NCBI GenBank assembly: GCA_963760125.1
Contig: CAVXBV010000012.1
Coordinates: 244,369 to 308,368 of the forward strand
DNA length: 64,000 nt
Direction: 5' to 3'
Source of the DNA: RYN-111 sp963760125
Lineage (GTDB): Bacteria; Actinomycetota; Actinomycetes; Mycobacteriales; SCTD01
Part shown: piece after piece, positions 24,745 through 33,859 of the stretch
Layout of the letters: every line of letters begins with the position of its first letter
How positions within the stretch are numbered: the first letter of the stretch is position 1
Notes under the pieces: model-generated
Told to the model about the DNA's origin: nothing
Seen by the model: the letters and a program-made list of their open reading frames with translations, nothing else
Database searches by the model: none
Program-made: the position numbers and the translations under genes

Positions 24745-27447
24745 TCAGTGCCCTGCGTCGTCCCAGGTGCGACCCACGCCGACGCTCACGTCCAGGGGTA
24801 CGGACAGCTCGTACGCCTGGCCCATCTCCTGGCGCACCAGCGCCTCGAGCGCTTCGCGCTCGCCCGTGGCCACCTCGAGCACGAGCTCGTCGTGGACCTG
24901 CAGCAGCAGCCGCGAACGCATTCCCCCGGCCGCCAGGCGCCGGGCCACACCCAGCATGGCGATCTTGATGATGTCCGCAGCCGAGCCTTGGATGGGCGCG
25001 TTGAGCGCCATCCGCTCGGCCATCTCGCGGCGCTGCCGGTTGTCGGAGGTGAGATCCGGCAGGTAGCGCCGGCGGTCGAGGATCGTGGAGGTGTAACCGT
25101 CCTTGCTGGCCTGGCCCACGACATCGCGCAGGTAGTCGCGGACCCCACCGAAGCGCTCGAAGTACGCCTCCATCTGCTCCTTCGCCTCGTCGCGCGTGAT
25201 CCGCAGCTGAGCCGCCAGTCCGAACGCCGACAGGCCGTACGCGAGGCCGTAGCTCATGGCCTTGACGCGACGTCGCAGCTCCGCATCGACCTGCTCGACC
25301 GGGACGCCGAACGCCCGCGAGGCCACGAACGTGTGCAGGTCCTCCCCCGTCGTGAACGCCTCGATCAGGCCCGCGTCCTGCGACAGGTGCGCCATGATCC
25401 GCATCTCGATCTGGCTGTAGTCCGCCGTCATCAGGGCCTCGAACCCGTCCCCCGCCACGAAGCCCCGCCGGATCTCGCGGCCCTGCGGGGTGCGGATCGG
25501 CACGTTCTGCAGGTTGGGGTTGTCGCTGGACAGCCGACCGGTCGCGGCGACCATCTGCTTGAACGTCGTGTGGATGCGTCCGTCGTCCGCGACCGTGGGC
25601 AGCAGCTGCTTCTCCACGACCATGAGCAGCCGCGTGACCTCGCGGTGCTGCAGCAGGGCCTCAATGACCGGGTGGGTCCCGATCAGGTTCTGGAGCGCGT
25701 CGGCATCCGTCGTCCAGCCGGTCTTGATCTTCTTGGTCTTCGGCAGGCCGAGCTCGTCGAACAGCAGAGCCTGCAGCTGCTTGGGGCTGCCGAGGTGGAA
25801 CTCGTGACCGACGGTGGCGTAGGCCTCCTCGGCTGCGAGGCGCACCTGCTCCCGCATCCGCGTCTCCAGCGACTGCAGGTGCTCCACGTCTGCGGCGATG
25901 CCGACGGTCTCGCAGTCCGCGAGCACACGGACCAGGGGCAGCTCGAGGTCACGCAGCAGCGCGGTGCCGCCACGGGTCACCAGGTCGGCGTCCAGGGCCA
26001 CCGCGAGGTCCGCGACGGCCCGCGCGCGCAAGGCAGCGTCCTCGGCCGCCGTGTCGTCCTCGGCGCCGTCGAAGCTGAGCTGACCCTGATCGCTGCTGTC
26101 CTTACGCAGCTCGGTGCGCAGGTAGCGCAGCGACAGGTCCGCCAGGTCGAAGACCCCCTGCCCTGGCAGGGCGAGGTAGGCGGCCAGCGCGGTGTCGGAC
26201 GTGATCCCCTCCACCCGCCAGCCCCGTGACTCGAGCGCGTGCAGCGGGACCTTGCTGTCGTGCAGGGCCTTGGGGGCGTCGGCGTCGGCCAGCCACGTCG
26301 CCAGGGCGGCGTCGTCCTCAGGCGTGAGCTCCGTGAGGTCGACGTAGGCCACGTCGCCCTCGCGAGCCGGGTCGGAGGTCGCCAGGGCGAAGGCGAGCCC
26401 CGTGGCATCGCCTTGTCCGCGGGCCCAGCGGCCACGCACGTCCAGCCCCACGCGCTCCCCGACAGGCAGGCCCGACAGGAACGACGCCACGTCACCAGGA
26501 GCCAAGACGCGGAGCGCCACCTCGAAGGCCTGGTCGGCCTCCGGCTCGGCCGACGACAGGGTCTCCCAGAGCCGCTCGCGCAGCACCCGGAACTGCAGGG
26601 CGTCGAACACCTTGTGGACCTCGTCGCGGTCCCACTGCTGCACGGCGAGGTCGTGCGGTCCCGCGCTCAGGGGTACGTCGCGGATGAGTTCCGTCAGCTG
26701 GCGGTTGCGCATCACGTTGGACAGGCCGGCGCGCAGGTTGTCGCCGACCTTGCCCTTCACCTCGTCGACGTGGTCCACCAGGCCACCGATGTCGCCGTAC
26801 TGCTGGATGAGCTTGGTGGCGGTCTTCTCCCCGAGGCCAGGGATGCCCGGGAGGTTGTCCGACGGGTCTCCGCGAAGGGCGGCGAACTCGGGGTACTGCT
26901 GCGGGGACAGGCCGTACTTCTCCTCGACGGCAGCCGGGGTCATCCGGCGCATGTCGCTGACCCCGCGCGAGTTGTAGAGCACGGTGATGCGCTCGTCGAC
27001 GAGCTGGAAGGCGTCGCGGTCGCCGGTCACGATGAGCACGTCCATGCCGTCGGCGGCGGCCTGCGTGGCGAGCGTCGCGATGACGTCATCGGCCTCGAAG
27101 CCCTCGGCGGTCACCACAGGGATGCGCAGGGCGTCCAGGACCTCGTGGACGAGGGACACCTGCCCCTTGAAGTCAGCCGGGGACTCGGACCGCGTCGCCT
27201 TGTAGTCGGCGTACGCCTCGTGGCGGAAGTTGCGCTTCGACACGTCGAAGGTCACCGCGACGTGGGTCGGTGCCTCGTCCCTCAGCACATTGATGAGCAT
27301 CGCCGTGAAGCCGTAGACGGCGTTGGTCGGCTGCCCGTCGGTCGTGGAGAAGTTCTCGACGGGGAGGGCGAAGAACGCCCGGTAGGCCAGGGAGTGTCCG
27401 TCCAGCAGCAGCAGGCGCGAGCGCTCGGGGGTCTCGGAGGCAGCCAC
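24745..27447 (-). CDS. polA: DNA polymerase I
   Basis: This 900-aa protein has an N-terminal 5'-3' exonuclease/flap domain (LLLDGHSLAYRAFFAL, the acidic cluster EGFEADDVIATLA, VTGDRDAFQLV). The central proofreading-like domain lacks the DxE catalytic residues: its first strand reads VGLDVRGRW. The C-terminal polymerase has motif A TADYSQIEMRIMAHLS, motif B RRRVKAMSYGLAYGLSAFGLA and motif C LLQVHDELVLEV. It acts in Okazaki-fragment processing and repair gap filling. The GTG start at 27447 has TAGACT 6 nt upstream and no Shine-Dalgarno. Loss of 3'-5' exonuclease residues is usual in actinobacterial Pol I. Confidence 0.97.
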   Translation of the reverse strand: MAASETPERSRLLLLDGHSLAYRAFFALPVENFSTTDGQPTNAVYGFTAMLINVLRDEAPTHVAVTFDVSKRNFRHEAYADYKATRSESPADFKGQVSLVHEVLDALRIPVVTAEGFEADDVIATLATQAAADGMDVLIVTGDRDAFQLVDERITVLYNSRGVSDMRRMTPAAVEEKYGLSPQQYPEFAALRGDPSDNLPGIPGLGEKTATKLIQQYGDIGGLVDHVDEVKGKVGDNLRAGLSNVMRNRQLTELIRDVPLSAGPHDLAVQQWDRDEVHKVFDALQFRVLRERLWETLSSAEPEADQAFEVALRVLAPGDVASFLSGLPVGERVGLDVRGRWARGQGDATGLAFALATSDPAREGDVAYVDLTELTPEDDAALATWLADADAPKALHDSKVPLHALESRGWRVEGITSDTALAAYLALPGQGVFDLADLSLRYLRTELRKDSSDQGQLSFDGAEDDTAAEDAALRARAVADLAVALDADLVTRGGTALLRDLELPLVRVLADCETVGIAADVEHLQSLETRMREQVRLAAEEAYATVGHEFHLGSPKQLQALLFDELGLPKTKKIKTGWTTDADALQNLIGTHPVIEALLQHREVTRLLMVVEKQLLPTVADDGRIHTTFKQMVAATGRLSSDNPNLQNVPIRTPQGREIRRGFVAGDGFEALMTADYSQIEMRIMAHLSQDAGLIEAFTTGEDLHTFVASRAFGVPVEQVDAELRRRVKAMSYGLAYGLSAFGLAAQLRITRDEAKEQMEAYFERFGGVRDYLRDVVGQASKDGYTSTILDRRRYLPDLTSDNRQRREMAERMALNAPIQGSAADIIKIAMLGVARRLAAGGMRSRLLLQVHDELVLEVATGEREALEALVRQEMGQAYELSVPLDVSVGVGRTWDDAGH

Positions 27448-27453
27448 CCGCCG

Positions 27454-27459
27454 AGTCTA
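27454..27459 (-). promoter_or_regulatory. -10-like hexamer (TAGACT) for polA
   Basis: TAGACT on the minus strand is 6 nt before the polA GTG, in the gap after the GNAT gene. It is one of the cleanest leaderless-pattern sites here. Confidence 0.5.
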
Positions 27460-28068
27460 GGAGCCGACTCCGTCGCCGGCCTTGACGGCTCCCCGCACCG
27501 GTCGGCGGGGCCGGCGCCGAATCAGCTGCTCAGGCAGGCGCACGTCGACCGCCAGGCGTCGCCGCACGACCGAGACCGGCGCGGTACGACGGACCGCGGT
27601 CGGCGCGAAGCCCAGGCGCGCGAAGAAGCGGGCAGCCTCGCGCGAGCCGGGATGCACGCTGACGACGAGCTGCTCGATGCCCCGCTCCTCGGCGTAGGCC
27701 GCTGCGGCCGCCACAAGGGCCTTGCCGGCCCCGCGGCGGCGGTGCCGGTCCGCGACGACGGCGTGACTGACGTGCACGGCCGGGGTGTCGAGCAGGGGCG
27801 TGACGGAGGTCAGCACGAAGACCGCCATGCCCAGCGGCTCCTCGGCCGCGCCTTCACGCCCACCAATGGCGAGGACGAGGTGGCGCTCCGGGTCCTCGAC
27901 CGCCTCGGCGTAGCGCTGCGCCAACGCGGCCTGGGAGGCCACCGTCCCGCGGGTGCGGCTGGCCGCCTCGACGGGAAGGAGCAGGTCGCGCAGCTCCTTG
28001 CCCAGCTCGAGCAGCACCGGGAGATCAGCGAGGGTGGCCGGGCGCACGCGAACTGGGCTCCAGGGCAT
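27457..28068 (-). CDS. GNAT-family N-acetyltransferase
   Basis: This 203-aa protein has a GNAT core. RPATLADLPVLLELGKELRDLL opens the fold, PLGMAVFVLTSVTPLLDTPAVHVSHAVVADRHRRRGAGKALVAAAAAYAEERG includes the acetyl-CoA-binding R/Q-x-x-G-x-G/A loop (RRRGAGKAL), and SREAARFFARLGFAPT is the C-terminal motif B. I chose the ATG at 28068 with GGAG about 8 nt upstream; the frame is open to 28128, but the extra residues are Arg/Pro-rich. It is next to polA on the same strand. The acceptor substrate is unknown. An Arg-rich C-terminal stretch (LIRRRPRRPVRG) is unusual. Confidence 0.82.
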   Translation of the reverse strand: MPWSPVRVRPATLADLPVLLELGKELRDLLLPVEAASRTRGTVASQAALAQRYAEAVEDPERHLVLAIGGREGAAEEPLGMAVFVLTSVTPLLDTPAVHVSHAVVADRHRRRGAGKALVAAAAAYAEERGIEQLVVSVHPGSREAARFFARLGFAPTAVRRTAPVSVVRRRLAVDVRLPEQLIRRRPRRPVRGAVKAGDGVGS

Positions 28069-28330
28069 GCAGCGGCTCCGACGAGGCTGGGAGGGAGGTG
28101 GCCGGCTGGGTGGACGACCGAGCGTCACCCTACTCAGCGCGCTGTCCTGCGACCAGGGAACCGAAGGGTGACACCGCCGTTGACCCCCGGGAGAGCGGAC
28201 GTCTAGGGTCGTGACCGCGGCCAGGGCCCGGGACGCTCAGTAGAGAACGTCCAGGGTCGGGGAAGACCTGGATGGCGCCAACGGCTTCCTGGGCTCTGTG
28301 CCGTGCGGCCCTGGCAGGTCCCTGCGGAGC

Positions 28331-29041
28331 TCAGTCCTCGCCGAGGTAGGCCTTGCGGACGTTCTCGTCGTCGAGCAGGTCGACACCGGGGCCCTCCAGG
28401 ACGACCTTGCCGGTCTCCAGGACGTATCCGTAGTCGGCCAGCGCAAGAGCCGCCGAGGCGTTCTGCTCGACCAGCAGGATCGTCGTCCCGGCCGCCTTGA
28501 GTTCCGCGATGGTCTCGAAGATGAGCTGGATCATGATGGGCGCCAGGCCCATCGACGGCTCATCGAGCATGAGCAGCCGCGGCTGGCTCATCAGCGCCCG
28601 ACCGATCGCGAGCATCTGCTGCTCGCCACCCGACAGGGTCCCGGCCTTCTGCGTCCGGCGCTCCTGCAACCGGGGGAACCGGTCGAAGACCGCCGTGATG
28701 TCCTTCGCGATCGCCTGGCCCTTGCGGCTGTAGGCACCGAGCTCGAGGTTCTCCTCGACCGTCATGAGCGGGAAGATGCGGCGCCCCTCCGGCGAGTGGG
28801 CGACGCCGCGGGTGACGATCTGGTGCGCGGGTACGGAGTCGATGCGCTGCCCCTCGAACAAGACCTCCCCTGACACGGGCTTGAGCAGCCCGGACAAGGT
28901 GCGCAGGGTCGTCGTCTTCCCTGCACCGTTGGTGCCGATGAGGGTGACGACCTGGCCCTCATCGACCGTGAGGCTGATCCCCTTGATCGCTTCGATGGCG
29001 CCGTACGCGACCCTGAGGTCCCGCACCTCGAGCATGCTCAT
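28331..29041 (-). CDS. livF: Liv-type ABC transporter ATP-binding protein (second locus, LivF)
   Basis: This 236-aa ATPase has Walker A LIGTNGAGKTTTLRTLSG, the LivF Q-loop VAHSPEGRRIFPLMTVEENLELGAY, signature TLSGGEQQMLAIGRAL, Walker B LLMLDEPSMGLAP and switch ILLVEQNASAAL. It is the last gene of livJ-H-M-G-F and overlaps livG by 4 bp (ATGA). All catalytic residues are present. The 200 bp downstream of it hold no gene. Confidence 0.93.
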   Translation of the reverse strand: MSMLEVRDLRVAYGAIEAIKGISLTVDEGQVVTLIGTNGAGKTTTLRTLSGLLKPVSGEVLFEGQRIDSVPAHQIVTRGVAHSPEGRRIFPLMTVEENLELGAYSRKGQAIAKDITAVFDRFPRLQERRTQKAGTLSGGEQQMLAIGRALMSQPRLLMLDEPSMGLAPIMIQLIFETIAELKAAGTTILLVEQNASAALALADYGYVLETGKVVLEGPGVDLLDDENVRKAYLGED

Positions 29042-29859
29042 GCCTTCGGGTCCTTCGCAGTGGTGGGCCGGGGGGCGTTCTTCTTCGGCTCAGCGACGTC
29101 TTCCGGTGCCTTGCCGAGGTACGCCGCGATGACGCGCTCGTCGGACTGCACCTCCGCCGGTGTCCCTTCGAGAAGCTTCTCGCCCTGCACGAGGACAGCG
29201 ACCCGGTCGCAGAGCCCGAAGACGAAGCGCATGTCGTGCTCGATGAGGACGACCGACACCCCCGTCTTCTGGATGGCCTTGACCAGGTCGACGGCTGCCG
29301 CCGTCTCGTTGGGGTTCATCCCTGCGGTCGGCTCGTCGAGCAGCAGGACGCCCGGCTCGGTGGCCAGGGCGCGGGCGATCTCCAGCCGTCGTTGATCGCC
29401 GTACGGCAGGGACTTGGACAGCGCGTTGGCGTCGCCCGTCAGACCGACGAAGGCGAGCAGCTCACGGGCCTTGTCCTCGCTCTCGCGCTCCTCGCGGTGG
29501 TAGCGGGGACCTCGCCCGACGGCGGCGAGCACGCCGGCCTTGGTGCGCGTGTGCCGACCCACCATGACGTTCTCGAGGGCGGTCATGTTCGAGAACAAGC
29601 GGATGTTCTGGAACGTGCGCGCCAGCCCGACGTGGGTGATGCGGTCTGGGCGCGACGGCAGTCGCTTGCCCTTGTAGGTCACGACCCCGGCAGTGGGGGT
29701 CTCCATCCCGGTGAGGCAGTTGAAGAACGTCGTCTTGCCGGCGCCGTTGGGTCCGATCAACCCGACGACCTCGCCGGGCTCGACGGTGAGGTCGACGTCC
29801 TTCACGGCGGTGAGCCCGCCGAAGCGCTTGGTGATGGCCGAGGCCTGGAGCAGCGTCAT
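29038..29859 (-). CDS. livG: Liv-type ABC transporter ATP-binding protein (second locus, LivG)
   Basis: This 273-aa ATPase has Walker A LIGPNGAGKTTFFNCLTG, VGLARTFQNIRLFSNMTALENVMVG, the usual LivG signature SLPYGDQRRLEIARALA, Walker B VLLLDEPTAGMNP and switch VLIEHDMRFVFGLC. A short Lys/Pro-rich C-terminal extension (from about 250) follows the fold. It overlaps livM and livF by 4 bp on each side, so translation is coupled along the operon. Confidence 0.93.
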   Translation of the reverse strand: MTLLQASAITKRFGGLTAVKDVDLTVEPGEVVGLIGPNGAGKTTFFNCLTGMETPTAGVVTYKGKRLPSRPDRITHVGLARTFQNIRLFSNMTALENVMVGRHTRTKAGVLAAVGRGPRYHREERESEDKARELLAFVGLTGDANALSKSLPYGDQRRLEIARALATEPGVLLLDEPTAGMNPNETAAAVDLVKAIQKTGVSVVLIEHDMRFVFGLCDRVAVLVQGEKLLEGTPAEVQSDERVIAAYLGKAPEDVAEPKKNAPRPTTAKDPKA

Positions 29860-31601
29860 GCGTGCACCCCCGCCGTACCGGGAGGGGCATCGAGCGCGTC
29901 GAGCCCTCCCGGGTCGTGCAGCTCCCGCTGCCGGCGCTTGCTGGGCACCAGCCCCTCCGGACGGAAGCGCATGATGAGGACCAGCACGACGCCGAACACC
30001 AGCAGGCGCAGGTCCTGCAGGAAGCGCAGCTTCTCCGGCAGCAGGTAGAGAACGGTGGCGCCCAGCAGGGCTCCAGGCACGGTTCCCATACCGCCCAGGA
30101 TGACGGCTGCCAGCAGCAGCGCGGACTCCAAGAAGGTGAACGAGTCAGGCGCCGCGACCTTCACGACATGGGCGTTCACCGTGCCCGCGGCTCCGGCCAG
30201 CATGGCGCCCAAGGTGAACGCGAGCAGCTTGAGCCGGGTCGTGTTGATGCCCGTGGCCGCCGCGGCGAGCTCGTCCTCTCGGATCGCGACCCACGCGCGT
30301 CCGATGCGTGACTCGGCAAGCCGGAGGAACATCGTCATGACCACCGCCACGAGGATGATCTCGAGCCAGTAGTAGTTGGCCTGGAAGGGCAGGTTCACCC
30401 CGAACAGCAGGTGGTTGTCGCCGAAGCTGAACCCGCCCGGCAGCGTGAGGTCCGGGATGTTGCTGATGCCGTTGGGCCCGTTGGTGACCCGCGGCCCGGC
30501 CGAAGACCCGTCGAGGTTGTTGACCGTGATGCGGAAGATCTCACCGAAGCCCAGCGTGACGATCGCGAGGTAGTCCCCGCGCAGGCGCAGGGTGGGTGCC
30601 CCCAGCAGGAAGCCGAACACGCCAGCGACGGCAGCGCCGAGCAGGATGGTCAGGCCGAACGGCAGGTGGACGTCCAGGACACTGGTCGTGCTGCCGCTGA
30701 CGAGCGCGGCGAAGTAGGCCCCGACCCCGAAGAAGGCGATGTAGCCGAGGTCGAGCAGCCCGGCGAGGCCGACGACGATGTTCAGCCCGACGGCAGCGGC
30801 AGCGAACACCCCGATGCTGGCCGCGATGCGCAGGGCGTAGCCGTCGCCGTCCTGCGTGAACGGGAACACGACGGCGGCCATGAGCGAGGCGGCGACGAGG
30901 ACCTTGCTGTGCCGAGCGGTCATCACGCCGACGCTGGCCACCAGCCCGAGCCGCGACAGCACGAGCATCACGCCGGCCAGGAACAGCAGGAAGCACAGGA
31001 ACTGGCTCTGGTTGGTGAGGTCGTTGACACTCACGGCGCCCAGGAGGCGGTGGTCCGGGCCGTTGGCGACGCGCGCCGTCGGGATCCCGAGGCCCACGAC
31101 GAACACCACGAGGCCGGCCACCGCGGTGAGCACGACGATGACCGTCTCGATCATGACGTTGCGCTGGCTCGCGGCGAACTCGCGCACCGGCGCCGACCGC
31201 GGGTCGTGTGGAAGGGCGTACGCGGCGAGGGCGTACCCCACGGCGCCCACGACACCGAGGTAGGCGCCGATGCCGACGTTGACCAGGCCCCCACCGGCGT
31301 ACGCCACGAACAGCAGCGTCAGGACCGCGATCGCGAGCCCCATCGACGACGCCGAGCGCAGCGCCGCGTCGCGGCGTGGGAGGTCGATCTGGAACAGGAC
31401 CGCCACGAGAGCGAAGACGAGCAGGTAGAGACGTACTCCACCGACGCCCGCGACCGCGAGCTGTCCGGGGAAGCCGTTGTAGGTCGACCACGGCAGGACG
31501 GCTCCGACCAGCAGCAGCAGACCGCTGATCAGCCCGAGGGGGCGGGCGATCGGAGCGAGACGCGAGACCGCTTGGGCGACAGCGAGGCGGGCCGGGTTCA
31601 C
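29856..31601 (-). CDS. livM: Liv-type ABC permease LivM with long N-terminal membrane extension
   Basis: The C-terminal ~330 residues are a standard LivM permease (AVGLNIVVGLAGLLDLGYIAFFGVGAYFAAL, LRLRGDYLAIVTLGFGEIFRI, GINTTRLKLLAFTLGAMLAGAAG). About 250 extra residues precede it, with several more membrane helices (LISGLLLLVGAVLPWS, VVGAVGYALAAYAL, VIVVLTAVAGLVVFVVGLG), making 581 aa against roughly 300-420 usually. The start is the GTG at 31601, overlapping the livH stop as GTGA; the frame stays open much further upstream but only antisense to livH. The role of the extension is unknown. Confidence 0.9.
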   Translation of the reverse strand: MNPARLAVAQAVSRLAPIARPLGLISGLLLLVGAVLPWSTYNGFPGQLAVAGVGGVRLYLLVFALVAVLFQIDLPRRDAALRSASSMGLAIAVLTLLFVAYAGGGLVNVGIGAYLGVVGAVGYALAAYALPHDPRSAPVREFAASQRNVMIETVIVVLTAVAGLVVFVVGLGIPTARVANGPDHRLLGAVSVNDLTNQSQFLCFLLFLAGVMLVLSRLGLVASVGVMTARHSKVLVAASLMAAVVFPFTQDGDGYALRIAASIGVFAAAAVGLNIVVGLAGLLDLGYIAFFGVGAYFAALVSGSTTSVLDVHLPFGLTILLGAAVAGVFGFLLGAPTLRLRGDYLAIVTLGFGEIFRITVNNLDGSSAGPRVTNGPNGISNIPDLTLPGGFSFGDNHLLFGVNLPFQANYYWLEIILVAVVMTMFLRLAESRIGRAWVAIREDELAAAATGINTTRLKLLAFTLGAMLAGAAGTVNAHVVKVAAPDSFTFLESALLLAAVILGGMGTVPGALLGATVLYLLPEKLRFLQDLRLLVFGVVLVLIMRFRPEGLVPSKRRQRELHDPGGLDALDAPPGTAGVHA

Positions 31602-32518
31602 GCGCGGGCCGCCACGCGCTCGCCCAGCAGACCCGTCGGCCGGAACACGAGCACGATGATGAGGACCACGAAGGCCCAGGCGTCCTTCCAAGCCCCGCCG
31701 CCGAACGGGTCGGGGGCGTACTGCGTCGCCATGACCTCGACCAGGCCCAGGGTGAAGCCGCCGAGGACGGCCCCGTTGATGTTGCCGATGCCACCGAGGA
31801 CGGCGGCGGTGAAGGCCTTGATCCCGATGAGGAAGCCCATGCGGAAGTCGACCTGGCCGAAGCGCAGGCCCTGCATGATCCCGGCCAACGCGGCGAGCGA
31901 GGCACCGAGGACGAACGCGGTCACGATGATCCGGTCGGTGTCGACGCCCATGAGCCGCGCGGTGTCCGGGTCCTGAGCGGTCGCCTGCATGGCCCGGCCC
32001 GTGCGGCTGCGCCTCACGAACGTCGCGAGGGCGACCATGCCGACGATCGCGACGACGACGGTCGCCAGGTCCGGGGCGCCGATGTTGACGCCGCCGATGC
32101 TCACGCGGTTGGCGGGGTCGATCAGCTGCGGGAAGTTCCGCGCCGACTTGGCGTCGGGGTAGAAGTTGCGCACCAGCTCCTGGAGGAAGATCGACACGCC
32201 GAGGGCGGTGATGAGGGGTGCCAGTCGTGGGGCCCCGCGCAACGGCCGGTAGGCGAACCGTTCCATGGTCACGCCGGCGAGAACGCTCACGGCGACGCCG
32301 CCGAGCAGCATGATCGGCAGCGCGACCGCGGCCGGAGTGCCCCCGGGCAGCGCCAGGAAGGTGGTCAGCGCACCGAAGCCACCGAGCATGAAGATCTCGC
32401 CGTGCGCGAAGTTGATGAGCTGCACGATGCCGTAGACCATCGTGTAACCGAGTGCCACCAGTCCGTAGGTGGCACCGAGCACGACGCCGTTGACCAGCTG
32501 CTGGAGGAAGAGCTCCAC
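31598..32518 (-). CDS. livH: Liv-type ABC permease LivH
   Basis: This 306-aa permease has about eight membrane helices and the LivH signature LVNGVVLGATYGLVALGYTMVYGIVQLINFAHGEIFMLGGF, plus ALGVSIFLQELVRNFY and MGVDTDRIIVTAFVLGASLAALAGIMQG, the loop contacting the ATPases. The GTG at 32518 has GGAG 6 nt upstream. It follows livJ after a 114-bp gap that contains a strong hairpin, so it may be expressed less than the binding protein. Both permease and ATPases overlap end to start downstream of it. Confidence 0.93.
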   Translation of the reverse strand: MELFLQQLVNGVVLGATYGLVALGYTMVYGIVQLINFAHGEIFMLGGFGALTTFLALPGGTPAAVALPIMLLGGVAVSVLAGVTMERFAYRPLRGAPRLAPLITALGVSIFLQELVRNFYPDAKSARNFPQLIDPANRVSIGGVNIGAPDLATVVVAIVGMVALATFVRRSRTGRAMQATAQDPDTARLMGVDTDRIIVTAFVLGASLAALAGIMQGLRFGQVDFRMGFLIGIKAFTAAVLGGIGNINGAVLGGFTLGLVEVMATQYAPDPFGGGAWKDAWAFVVLIIVLVFRPTGLLGERVAARA

Positions 32519-32582
32519 GAATTCTCCGTCGTTGCTGAAGAGGGGAACCGGTGACCTGCCGGATCAGGACACGCCGGGCAGG

Positions 32583-32625
32583 ACGAAGGGGCGGCAACCG
32601 CGGCCTGCGGTCACCGCCCCTTCGT
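32583..32625 (-). terminator. Intercistronic hairpin between livJ and livH
   Basis: ACGAAGGGGCGG pairs perfectly with CCGCCCCTTCGT (12 bp), with an inner ACCGC/GCGGT stem. It starts 8 bp after the livJ stop. It probably ends some transcripts or protects the livJ 3' end, giving more binding protein than permease. There is no U-run. Confidence 0.65.
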
Positions 32626-32632
32626 AGCGCGA

Positions 32633-33853
32633 CTACTTGAAGGTGTCGGTCTTGGAGGCGACGTACTTGCCGCCCTCCACCTTGTACACCGTGAGCACCT
32701 TGGCGTTGGTGTCACCGAACTGGTCGAAGCTGATCTTGCCGGTGACGCCGTCGAAGTCGCTGTCCGCAACCTCCTTGGTCACCTCGTCACGCAGCTCCTG
32801 GCCGGACTTGCCCTCCTTGGCCGCCTTGGCGAGCGCGTTGATGAGCGCGTTCGCCGCGTCGTAGGCGTACGCGCCGTACGGACCGACCGGCTCGGCGTAG
32901 CTCTGGGCGGTGTAGTCGCTCAGGAAGGTCTTGGCCGAGTCGAGGCTGTCGGTCGGGGCGCCGAGGGCCGTGGCGTAGTCGCCGTTGGCCGCATCCCCGG
33001 CGATCTTGAGGTACTCGTCGGACTGGACGCCGTCGCCACCCATGAGCGGGATGTTGAGGCCCTTGGCCTTCATCTGCTTGGTGAGCAGGGAGGCCTCGGG
33101 GTACTCCCCGCCGTAGAACAGGAAGTCAGGCTTCTGCGCGGCGAGCTTGGTGATGGTCGCGGAGAAGTCCTTGTCACCCGGGTTGATCGTCTCGGTCGGC
33201 AGCACCTTCGCGCCGCCCTTGGTGGCCTCCTTGGTGAAGGCCTCCGCGAGGCCCTGACCGTAGGCCTTCTTGTCGTGGACGATCGCGATCGTCTTGGCCT
33301 TGAGGGTGTTCGTCGCGAACTGCGCCGCGAACGGCCCCTGGATGTCGTCGGTGGCGACGACGCGGAAGTAGCTCTTGTACGGACGCTCCTGGGTGCCACC
33401 CGTGGCCAGCGCACCGCGACCGGTGAGGTCGGTGTTGCTGTTGGCCGGGGAGATCTCGGCCATGTTGGCCTGCGAGAGCACGGGCGCCACGGACTTGGCG
33501 ACGCTCGAGTTCAGCGGGCCCACGACACCGAACACGGTGCTGTCGGAGACGAGCTTGGCGGCGACGGTCGCGCCGATGTCGGCCTTCGCCGTGTCGTCCT
33601 GGGCGGACATCACGAGCGTGTAGCCGTCGACGGTCTTCTTCTCGTTGGCCTGCTTGATGGCCAGGTCCACGCCGTTCTTGATGCCGAGGCCGATCGCCGA
33701 GAGGTCACCGGTGAGCGGCGCGATGACACCGAGCGTCAGGGTCTTCGACCCACTGCCGGTGCCGTCGGTGGTCTTCTCGGATCCGCAGGCGGAGAGCGCG
33801 AGGGCACCGATGAGCAGGGGCGCGGTGAGGCGAATGATGCGGGGTGGGTGCAC
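32633..33853 (-). CDS. livJ: Liv-type ABC transporter substrate-binding lipoprotein LivJ
   Basis: This 406-aa lipoprotein has a signal peptide ending at lipobox ALSAC (Cys23). A Peripla_BP_6 fold follows: LTLGVIAPLTGDLSAIGLGIKNGVDLAIKQANE, FGVVGPLNSSVAKSVAPVLSQANMAEISPANSN (the serine-rich ligand loop of Leu/Ile/Val-binding proteins), IAIVHDKKAYGQGLAEAF and FLFYGGEYPEASLL. The GTG at 33853 is chosen for the perfect AGGAGG six bases upstream; the frame is open to 33922. It is first in livJHMGF. The ligand is probably a branched-chain amino acid by family. Its leader contains alternative hairpins (see 33860-33893). Confidence 0.94.
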   Translation of the reverse strand: MHPPRIIRLTAPLLIGALALSACGSEKTTDGTGSGSKTLTLGVIAPLTGDLSAIGLGIKNGVDLAIKQANEKKTVDGYTLVMSAQDDTAKADIGATVAAKLVSDSTVFGVVGPLNSSVAKSVAPVLSQANMAEISPANSNTDLTGRGALATGGTQERPYKSYFRVVATDDIQGPFAAQFATNTLKAKTIAIVHDKKAYGQGLAEAFTKEATKGGAKVLPTETINPGDKDFSATITKLAAQKPDFLFYGGEYPEASLLTKQMKAKGLNIPLMGGDGVQSDEYLKIAGDAANGDYATALGAPTDSLDSAKTFLSDYTAQSYAEPVGPYGAYAYDAANALINALAKAAKEGKSGQELRDEVTKEVADSDFDGVTGKISFDQFGDTNAKVLTVYKVEGGKYVASKTDTFK

Positions 33854-33859
33854 GAGCAA

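Noticed and set aside
31602..32597. Further N-terminal extension of LivM up to 913 residues
   Set aside because: The extra region is antisense-like, Arg/Pro-rich and lies inside livH in another frame. The GTG overlapping the livH stop is the sensible start.
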